A stretch of DNA of 64,000 nt. Origin: Rhodoflexus caldus (GTDB lineage: Bacteria; Bacteroidota; Bacteroidia; Cytophagales; Thermoflexibacteraceae). Below are positions 60,304 through 64,000 of the stretch, piece by piece. The stretch covers positions 372,001 through 436,000 of the forward strand of contig NZ_JAJPRF010000002.1 in the NCBI RefSeq assembly GCF_021206925.1, given 5' to 3'. Under the pieces are notes generated by a model. That model was given only the letters and a program-made list of their open reading frames with translations. It searched no databases and had not been told where the DNA came from. A program made the translations under genes and the position numbers. Position 1 is the first letter of the stretch. Each line of letters opens with the position of its first letter.

Positions 60304-61788
60304 ATGAAAAACCTGCAAAACAAGATTTATAACGGCTCGCTCACCTTGCTGACCGACCTGTATCAAATCACGATGGCATACGGCTATTGGAAATCGCAAA
60401 TGACTGAACGTGAGGCTGTTTTCAATTTATTTTTCCGCAAAAATCCGTTTAACGGCGGCTATACCATCGCCGGCGGGTTGTCGTATGCCATCGACTTTTT
60501 GGAAAATTTCCACTTTGACGACAGCGATATTGCCTACTTGGCTACTCTGACAGGTGCAGACGGGAAGCCTCTTTTCGAGCAGGGATTTTTGGACTACCTC
60601 GCGCAGATGCATTTTACCTGTGATGTGGATGCCATCCCCGAAGGAACAGTCGTATTTCCGCAAGAGCCGCTGTTGCGCATCAAAGGGCCACTGATTCAGG
60701 GACAATTGGTAGAAACTGCCCTGTTGAATATTATCAATTTCCAAAGCCTGATTGCAACTAAGGCAGCGCGCGTATGTCAGGCAGCCAATGGCGAGCCGGT
60801 GCTGGAATTTGGGTTGCGACGCGCACAAGGGATAGACGGCGGGCTTGCGGCAAGTCGTGCAGCCTATATCGGCGGCTGTACGGCCACTTCCAACGTGCTG
60901 GCCGGCAAACTTTTTGACATTCCGGTGCGAGGTACACATGCGCACAGTTGGGTTATGTCGTTCCCCGACGAAAAAACGGCGTTTAATGCCTACGCCAAAG
61001 CCATGCCCAACAACTGCGTATTTCTGGTTGATACTTACGATACACTTGAAGGCGTTAAACATGCCATAGAGGTAGGTAAGGAGTTGAAAGCGCAAGGCTA
61101 CCATCTGGCAGGTATCCGCTTAGATTCGGGCGACCTTGCTTACCTGAGCATCAAAGCGCGCCAAATGCTGGACGATGCAGGCTTTATAGACACTAACATT
61201 GTGGCCAGCAACGATTTGGACGAAAATATTGTTACCAGCCTTAAACAGCAGGAAGCCAAAGTGAACGTATGGGGTATCGGCACCAAACTCGTTACGGCTT
61301 TTGACCAACCCGCACTTGGCGGCGTGTATAAAATTACAGCCATCAAAAACGAACACGGGCAGTGGGACTACAAGCTCAAACTTTCCGAACAGGCCATTAA
61401 AATATCTAACCCCGGCCTGTTGCAGGTGCAAAGGTTTTACGATGACGACGGCCTCTGCGCGGCAGACATGATTTACGATGAAGAAAGTTTCCATCCTGAG
61501 CAACAACAACAAGCCACGATTGTAGACCCCTTAGACCTTACACGGCGCAAAATTGTGCATGTAGAAAGCAAGCACCTGTTGCTGCTGAAACCTATCTTCA
61601 AGAACGGCCGCAAGTGCTACGAATCACCTGATATTCATAGTATTAGGGCATATGCAAAGCAGCAATTGGAAACACTTCACCCGACCATCCGCCGCTTTAC
61701 CAACCCGCATCAGTACCCCGTCGGGTTAGAAAAAGGCTTGTATGAACTGAAAACCAATCTAATTTTGAAGTTGCGTCATTTAGCATAA
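60304..61788 (+). CDS. pncB: Nicotinate phosphoribosyltransferase
   Basis: It makes nicotinate mononucleotide for NAD salvage. 494 aa. Motifs: LTDLYQITMAYGYWKSQMTE, EFGLRRAQGIDGGLAASRAA and GTHAHSWVMSFPDEKTAF with the conserved His, then LDSGDLAYLSIKARQMLDDA. The length fits the longer subgroup. The gene after it starts within 6 bp. Confidence 0.96.
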   Translation: MKNLQNKIYNGSLTLLTDLYQITMAYGYWKSQMTEREAVFNLFFRKNPFNGGYTIAGGLSYAIDFLENFHFDDSDIAYLATLTGADGKPLFEQGFLDYLAQMHFTCDVDAIPEGTVVFPQEPLLRIKGPLIQGQLVETALLNIINFQSLIATKAARVCQAANGEPVLEFGLRRAQGIDGGLAASRAAYIGGCTATSNVLAGKLFDIPVRGTHAHSWVMSFPDEKTAFNAYAKAMPNNCVFLVDTYDTLEGVKHAIEVGKELKAQGYHLAGIRLDSGDLAYLSIKARQMLDDAGFIDTNIVASNDLDENIVTSLKQQEAKVNVWGIGTKLVTAFDQPALGGVYKITAIKNEHGQWDYKLKLSEQAIKISNPGLLQVQRFYDDDGLCAADMIYDEESFHPEQQQQATIVDPLDLTRRKIVHVESKHLLLLKPIFKNGRKCYESPDIHSIRAYAKQQLETLHPTIRRFTNPHQYPVGLEKGLYELKTNLILKLRHLA

Positions 61789-61794
61789 AAACTC

Positions 61795-62427
61795 ATGGAA
61801 AATCCTGTTATTATTTTTGGAGCAAGCGGCATAGGCCGAGTGGCATTAGATATTTTTCAAAGCAACGATATCATTGTTTACTGCCTGTTGGATGATGACA
61901 CCAAACTGCACGGGCAAGAAATCAACGCGGTCAGCGTTGCCGGTGCAACAGACAACGAAGAGTACATCCGCATGATTGGGGACAAGTGCGAGGCATTTAT
62001 TGCCACCGACGACAACAGGCTGCGCAAGTCGCTGGTGAAAACATTAGTGGACAAACGCAAAAAAATGCCTGTCAATGCGATTCATCAACAGGCATTTATA
62101 GAAACCTCTGCAACTATCGGGCACGGCAATTTGATTGCCATGCGTGCATCCGTGGGAAGTTTCGTACAAATAGGCAGCCACTGCATCATCAACGCGGGCG
62201 CAGTGATAGACTATCAAACCACTATCGGCGATTTTGTACAAATAGGAGCAGGAAGCATCATCAACGGCAACGTAACAATCAAAGATGGTGCATTTATCGG
62301 CTCCGGCGTTACGATTGTTTCAGGAGTTACCATCGGTAAAAATGCACGCATCGGGGCGGGTTCGGTAGTTATTGGCAACGTTGCCGATGGGGAAACCGTA
62401 TTTGGCGTACCTGCTCAAAAAGTATAA
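61795..62427 (+). CDS. NeuD-like sugar O-acetyltransferase
   Basis: The protein has 210 aa. A Rossmann-like N-domain (PVIIFGASGIGRVALDIFQS) is followed by a left-handed beta-helix with hexapeptide turns (IGHGNLIAMRASVGSFVQIG, IGKNARIGAGSVVIG). This matches the NeuD/PglD family that acetylates nucleotide-linked sugars. No capsule or glycan cluster is adjacent; it is close behind pncB and may be co-transcribed with it. Confidence 0.87.
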   Translation: MENPVIIFGASGIGRVALDIFQSNDIIVYCLLDDDTKLHGQEINAVSVAGATDNEEYIRMIGDKCEAFIATDDNRLRKSLVKTLVDKRKKMPVNAIHQQAFIETSATIGHGNLIAMRASVGSFVQIGSHCIINAGAVIDYQTTIGDFVQIGAGSIINGNVTIKDGAFIGSGVTIVSGVTIGKNARIGAGSVVIGNVADGETVFGVPAQKV

Positions 62428-62429
62428 GG

Positions 62430-62999
62430 TTATTTTTTTTCGGGATAGAATGCTACATCGTCAAAAACGGCTACACCGCTTCCATAATAGCCGTCGGCTG
62501 AGTGTACGCCAAACCCGATGCGATATTTACCCGGTTTGAGATTAATCATATAGGTAATGGTGTTGCCGGTAGCAAGGTCGTTGTTAATGTGTCTGCCGGC
62601 ACCGCCGTAATTTTCCACAAAGCCATTGCTGTAAAGTTTCAACACTTCTTTGTCCAAAATAAATACGGGGTAATCGCCCGCGCCTGTGTCGCCCAACGAA
62701 GCATAGCTTAACAGTTTAAAGGTCAGCGTTCCTGTTCTACCGACTTCTATATCCTGATAGGCATACACTGTTGAAGGAGTTGTATTGGGCACTGCATCGT
62801 CATCGTCTTTATTGGGGCCTGAGACAATCAGTTGGCCGGTAACAATTTCTACTTTACCATTGCCTACTATATGATTGAACCATCCTTTATTGGAATCAAA
62901 TTTTCCATTTTCTATAACCATGCCACCAGCTTGCGCTTGCGCCAGCAAACGCGAGCTTACCAACAAAACAACAACGAGTGTAAATGTATACTTCATCAT
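62430..62999 (-). CDS. Secreted beta-sandwich (CBM-like) protein
   Basis: The protein has 189 aa. A signal peptide (TLVVVLLVSSRLLAQAQ) is followed by one domain with beta-sandwich features: VIENGKFDSNKGWFNHIVG, AYQDIEVGRTGTLTFKLLSY and GYYGSGVAVFDDVAFYPE. It resembles carbohydrate-binding modules, although no ligand is shown. Start ATG 62999 or 62996; the long open frame upstream is not coding because it runs into the rimO promoter. Convergent with the NeuD gene (2-bp gap). Confidence 0.75.
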   Translation of the reverse strand: MMKYTFTLVVVLLVSSRLLAQAQAGGMVIENGKFDSNKGWFNHIVGNGKVEIVTGQLIVSGPNKDDDDAVPNTTPSTVYAYQDIEVGRTGTLTFKLLSYASLGDTGAGDYPVFILDKEVLKLYSNGFVENYGGAGRHINNDLATGNTITYMINLKPGKYRIGFGVHSADGYYGSGVAVFDDVAFYPEKK

Positions 63000-63072
63000 A
63001 CCATCAGAAAAATTGAACTGGTTATACAGTAGTGTAACGAACAAATTTCTATGCAATTGCTTCCAAAAGTAA

Positions 63073-63080
63073 TACTTTTG
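63073..63080 (+). promoter_or_regulatory. Promoter of rimO (TACTTTTG)
   Basis: TACTTTTG fits TAnnTTTG, 16 bases before the TTG start at 63097. Confidence 0.55.
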
Positions 63081-63096
63081 CATAAAAAAAGGCAAA

Positions 63097-64000
63097 TTGA
63101 AAACAAAGGCTTTTTCAAAGAAGAAAGATAAGATTAACATTGTAACGCTGGGTTGCTCTAAAAATTTGGTAGATTCTGAAGTTTTATTAACCCAACTTCG
63201 GGGAAATCAATTAGATGCAACACATGAATCGAGCAACGATGACGCTAATGTTATCATTATTAACACTTGCGGCTTTATCGACCGCGCCAAACAGGAGTCT
63301 ATCGATACCATCCTGCGCTATGCAGAAGCAAAAAATGACGGACTCATTGACAAATTGTATGTAACAGGCTGTCTTTCACAGCGCTATAAAGACCAACTCG
63401 AAGAAGAAATTCCGGAAGTAGATGCATATTTCGGCACGATGGAATTGCCCATGCTGCTGAAGCGCTTCAATGCAGACTATAAACACGAGTTGCTTGGCGA
63501 AAGGCTGACCACCACTGCCCGCCACTATGCCTACCTGAAAATATCGGAAGGTTGCGACCGCCCCTGCTCATTTTGTGCCATTCCGCTGATGCGAGGCAAA
63601 CATGTTTCCAAACCTATGGAACAAATTGTGCAGGAAGCCGCCAATCTGGCCAAAAACGGAACGAAAGAAATTATCCTCATCGCTCAGGATTTGACTTATT
63701 ACGGCCTTGACTTGTATAAAAAACGAGAACTCGCCGACCTGCTGCGCCGTCTGTCAGACTTGAACGGCATCGACTGGATTCGTTTGCAATATGCCTACCC
63801 CTCGGGTTTTCCATTGGAGATTCTGGATGTGATGGCAGAGCGGGAAAATATTTGCAAATATTTGGATATGCCGCTGCAACACGGGTCTTCCGAAATGCTG
63901 AAAATCATGCGTCGTGGCATTACCCGTGAAAAAACCGAAGACCTGATTCACACCATCCGCGATAAAGTGCCGGGAATTGCCCTGCGTACCACACTAATTG
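63097..64000 (+). CDS. rimO: Ribosomal protein S12 methylthiotransferase RimO (3' end beyond the window)
   Basis: This radical SAM enzyme adds a methylthio group to Asp of ribosomal protein S12. It shows NIVTLGCSKNLVDSEVLL, IIINTCGFIDRAKQESIDT, and the cluster motif CDRPCSFCAIPLMRGKH. TLGCSKNLVDSE and SPMRGKH-type wording marks RimO rather than MiaB or MtaB. The start is TTG 63097, giving an N-terminus beginning MKTK, supported by the promoter at 63073. The gene is cut by the window end in the C-terminal half. Confidence 0.95.
   Translation, partial: MKTKAFSKKKDKINIVTLGCSKNLVDSEVLLTQLRGNQLDATHESSNDDANVIIINTCGFIDRAKQESIDTILRYAEAKNDGLIDKLYVTGCLSQRYKDQLEEEIPEVDAYFGTMELPMLLKRFNADYKHELLGERLTTTARHYAYLKISEGCDRPCSFCAIPLMRGKHVSKPMEQIVQEAANLAKNGTKEIILIAQDLTYYGLDLYKKRELADLLRRLSDLNGIDWIRLQYAYPSGFPLEILDVMAERENICKYLDMPLQHGSSEMLKIMRRGITREKTEDLIHTIRDKVPGIALRTTLI

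Noticed and set aside
37529-64000. mtaB and rimO as a recent duplication
   Set aside because: They belong to distinct, widespread methylthiotransferase families with different signatures (GCKLNYSE versus GCSKNLVDSE); co-occurrence is normal.

Overview
The window is a 64 kb piece of a chromosome from a member of the Bacteroidota, most likely the class Cytophagia (order Cytophagales). The evidence is the gene content: a DUF2723/GT117-type membrane glycosyltransferase, paired beta-helix and diheme cytochrome genes, a SiaB/SiaC pair, a fused OlsF-type lipid acyltransferase, lipoproteins with Bacteroidota-style lipoboxes, and a SurA/PpiC/MoxR cluster. Several intergenic regions also carry the Bacteroidota -7 promoter element TAnnTTTG shortly before a start codon, often a TTG or GTG start. 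The assignment to class is inference; no rRNA gene is present. I saw no tRNA, rRNA, CRISPR array, insertion sequence or phage gene.

Layout. 1-7.6 kb: 3' end of gyrB, a YfiT/DinB-type gene broken by an 8-bp tandem duplication, then a minus-strand block with purN, a UbiA-type prenyltransferase, a DEAD-box helicase, hemL, def and ruvX. 7.6-16.8 kb: dapF leads into three consecutive histidine kinases (TPR-kinase, receiver-kinase, TPR-like kinase). proA follows, then a minus-strand pair of a DUF6671-like zinc-ribbon protein and a PAS kinase whose phosphoacceptor His is Gln. 16.9-20.3 kb: an overlapping trio of GT2 glycosyltransferase, ECF sigma factor and GHL10-type glycoside hydrolase. 20.3-30.8 kb: TonB-domain lipoprotein, rsgA, a coiled-coil lipoprotein, an ECF sigma/anti-sigma operon with a duplicated anti-sigma N-terminus, a lytic transglycosylase, a lipoprotein MsrA, and the beta-helix/diheme cytochrome pair. 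30.9-31.6 kb: a decayed toxin-antitoxin locus, with intact antitoxin and palindromic operator but a PIN toxin disrupted at three places.

31.8-42.8 kb: FAD oxidoreductase divergent from thrC, the large DUF2723 protein, mtaB divergent from greA (with a terminator-like hairpin in the greA leader), DUF502, radC, purine nucleoside phosphorylase and a dihydroorotase paralogue lacking zinc ligands. 42.8-43.3 kb is the only gene-poor stretch over 300 bp; it holds an outer-membrane-protein remnant. 43.3-50.9 kb: a Met/Trp-rich repeat protein, hemolysin III-type protein, RluA-family pseudouridine synthase, Nudix hydrolase, OlsF-like fusion, MoxR ATPase and a SurA-type chaperone. 50.9-64 kb: PpiC-like lipoprotein, ilvA, chrA, argB, class V aminotransferase, FAH-family protein, SirB1-type protein, siaC, siaB, a CvfB-like S1 protein, pncB, a NeuD-like acetyltransferase, a secreted beta-sandwich protein and the 5' part of rimO, which runs off the window.

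Most of the sequence is ordinary housekeeping: amino-acid synthesis (dapF, proA, thrC, ilvA, argB), nucleotides and cofactors (purN, pnp, pncB, hemL), and translation and RNA modification (def, mtaB, rimO, rlu, rsgA). This is interleaved with signalling modules. The features most worth attention are the regulatory ones: the degenerate kinase, the tandem kinases, the duplicated anti-sigma domain, the greA leader hairpin and SiaBC. The recent genetic lesions (8-bp duplication, PIN pseudogene) also merit a look. No clear, wholly new multi-gene system stood out.
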